This document shows, piece after piece, positions 62,839 to 64,000 of a DNA stretch of 64,000 nt. Below the pieces are notes generated by a model. The model worked only from the letters and a program-made list of their open reading frames with translations. It made no database searches and was not told the origin of the DNA. Every line of letters starts with the position of its first letter. Position 1 is the first letter of the stretch. The translations under genes were made by a program, and so were the position numbers. The DNA comes from Xiheimicrobium sp033763395 (lineage in GTDB: Bacteria > Myxococcota > Myxococcia > Myxococcales > Myxococcaceae): NCBI GenBank assembly GCA_033763395.1, contig JANRKQ010000248.1, positions 11,604-75,603 of the forward strand, given 5' to 3'.

Positions 62839-63885
62839 ATGGACGTGGCTCCGCTGCCCGAAGAACTGCTCGCCCCACCCATCACCGCCGGGCAGGTGCC
62901 GAGCCTGAGTGACGAAGAGCTCGACGCGGTGCCCTTCGGCGTCATCGGGCTGACACCCGACGGCGTCATCGCCCGCTACAACCTGGCCGAGGCGCGCTTC
63001 GCCAGGCTCGACCGCTCCCGGGTGGTGGGCCGGCGCTTCTTCGATGAAGTGGCCCCCTGCACGCGCACCGACGCCTTCCAGGGCCGCTTCGTGCAGTTCC
63101 TCGGCACGAACGAGCCCTTCGTGCGCTTCTCGTACGTCTTCGACTTCAAGTTCGGCGCGCAGACCGTCGACATCGAGCTGGTGCGCGACCCGGCGAGCCC
63201 GCTCGTCTACGTGTGCGTCAACCGCACGCGGTTTGGCGGCGTTCGGGGGGCCGACGGCCTGACGCCGGCGCCGCTGCTGGGCGAGCTCGTGCGTGAGCCC
63301 GACTACGTGCTGCGAGACACCTTCGCGCGCCGGGTCGTGCGGGTCGACGGCTCGCTCTTCTCGGCGCTGCGCGCGACGTGGGACAGGGTGGCGCCGAATG
63401 GCTGGCAGGTCTTCTGTGAGGAGTGGGGACGGCAGTGGGGCCGCCGCGCCGTCGTCGACCTCGAGGCGATGTGCCTGGAAGAGACGAACCGCTCGCTGAG
63501 AGATCTGCCCATCGCCGAGGCCGTGGGCCGGGGCGCGCAGCTGCTCGAGGCGCAGGGCTGGGGGCGCACCGTCGCCGACTTCTCGGCCATCGACCGCAGC
63601 GCCGCCTTCACCATCACCCTCGCCTGGAGCGCGCACGGCGAGTCGGTCGGCCAGTCGGACTTCCCGCGCTGTCACCTCTTCGCGGGGTTCTATCGCGCGC
63701 TCTTCGTGCACCTGTCGGAGCGGCTGCTCTGGGTCGGAGAGGCGTGCTGTCGCTCGCAGGGCGCGGCGTCGTGCGCGTTCGTGGTGGTGCGGGCCGACCG
63801 GAAGCAGGCGCTGGTATCGGCGCTCGAGCGCGGCGGCGGCGACGTGGCCCGGGTGCTCGACCTGTTGTCGGAGAAGCGCCCGTGA
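62839..63885 (+). CDS. PYP-like photoreceptor PAS domain fused to a V4R domain
   Basis: 348 residues. Residues about 25-130 align with photoactive yellow protein: LDAVPFGVIGLTPDGVIARY, then NLAEARF, RRFFDEVAPC and VYVCVNRT. The chromophore-binding Cys (C69 in PYP) is Cys74 in VAPCT; the hydrogen-bonding pair Y42 and E46 are Tyr47 and Glu51; but T50 and R52 are replaced by Ala and Leu. The C-terminal region (about 185-320) is a V4R (4-vinyl reductase) domain, with Cys278, Glu301, Cys303, Cys304 and Cys312 in the pattern FPRC, GEACCRSQGAASCAF. V4R domains bind small aromatic molecules or hydrocarbons in regulators such as DmpR and XylR. The gene overlaps the next start in GTGA. Confidence 0.82.
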   Translation: MDVAPLPEELLAPPITAGQVPSLSDEELDAVPFGVIGLTPDGVIARYNLAEARFARLDRSRVVGRRFFDEVAPCTRTDAFQGRFVQFLGTNEPFVRFSYVFDFKFGAQTVDIELVRDPASPLVYVCVNRTRFGGVRGADGLTPAPLLGELVREPDYVLRDTFARRVVRVDGSLFSALRATWDRVAPNGWQVFCEEWGRQWGRRAVVDLEAMCLEETNRSLRDLPIAEAVGRGAQLLEAQGWGRTVADFSAIDRSAAFTITLAWSAHGESVGQSDFPRCHLFAGFYRALFVHLSERLLWVGEACCRSQGAASCAFVVVRADRKQALVSALERGGGDVARVLDLLSEKRP

Positions 63886-64000
63886 GCGCCGTGACGGGCG
63901 TTCCTGCCGAGCTGCTGCGGCTCCCCTGCCGGGTGTTCTTCGAGCGGGTGTTCAGCGGCTCATCGACCGATCCGTCGCGTGCGCCGGCGGTGGCGTTCCT
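63882..64000 (+). CDS. Partial coding sequence running off the window
   Basis: The GTG at 63882 overlaps the PYP-V4R stop codon. The readable 39 residues (VSAVTGVPAELLRLPCRVFF and on) show no family motif, although the LPCRVFFERV piece looks like another ligand-binding domain start. The 3' end lies beyond the window. Coupled translation suggests that it works with the PYP-V4R protein. Confidence 0.5.
   Translation, partial: MSAVTGVPAELLRLPCRVFFERVFSGSSTDPSRAPAVAF

Overview
This window is a very GC-rich chromosomal segment, densely packed with genes on both strands. It looks like a myxobacterium (Myxococcota, suborder Cystobacterineae or a close relative). The main reasons are many lipoproteins with Cys-rich modules and Gly/Ser/Ala repeats, abundant signal transduction proteins (PATAN/REC, CheB/CheY, GGDEF, an RpoE-type sigma factor, LuxR-type regulators), an ElbD-like ether-lipid multienzyme, and codon use heavily biased to G/C at third positions. 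No rRNA, tRNA, CRISPR array, insertion sequence or prophage was seen.

Layout. 1-6636: UvrD/HelD-type helicase, a DNRLRE/Big_5 lipoprotein, two LuxR-type regulators and an AarF/UbiB kinase. 6637-8770: a less GC-rich accessory patch with the tail of a decayed XRE-type regulator, a Cys-rich membrane protein, a TPR protein and an orphan. 8775-14435: a coupled hypothetical/double-receiver PATAN pair, a Gly-repeat lipoprotein and a diguanylate cyclase. 14548-17093: a membrane pyrophosphatase with a clear terminator. 17167-17443: a decayed nucleotidyltransferase/partner module. 17457-24669: CorC-type CBS protein, secretin-N-like protein, aminotransferase IV-like protein, homocysteine S-methyltransferase and SecA. 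24908-36443: a large HYDIN/choice-of-anchor-D lipoprotein, an SDR, the ElbD-like four-domain lipid enzyme, an M1-like peptidase and an SH3/NlpC lipoprotein. 36708-42642: a membrane-anchored propeller-like protein, two tandem paralogous Cys/Gly lipoproteins and a large secreted protein. 42647-46121: CheY, CheB, then divergently an RpoE-type sigma factor, its probable anti-sigma partner and a small exported protein. 46311-57240: envelope proteins (barrel-like protein, mini-Omp85, GH31 lipoprotein, triple peptidoglycan-binding protein, TonB-like protein) and an AhpD-like protein. 57302-64000: LarB, a gluzincin-type peptidase, a GH1 beta-glucosidase, two coupled membrane proteins, and a photoactive-yellow-protein-like PAS domain fused to a V4R domain.

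The genes mostly serve envelope biogenesis (SecA, Omp85-like, TonB-like, NlpC, peptidoglycan-binding), lipid synthesis, energy conservation and sensing. The most unusual item is the PYP-V4R fusion at 62839-63885, which keeps the chromophore cysteine, tyrosine and glutamate of photoactive yellow protein. Other notable items are the ElbD-like enzyme, the two degraded modules, and the expanding tandem-repeat lipoprotein family.
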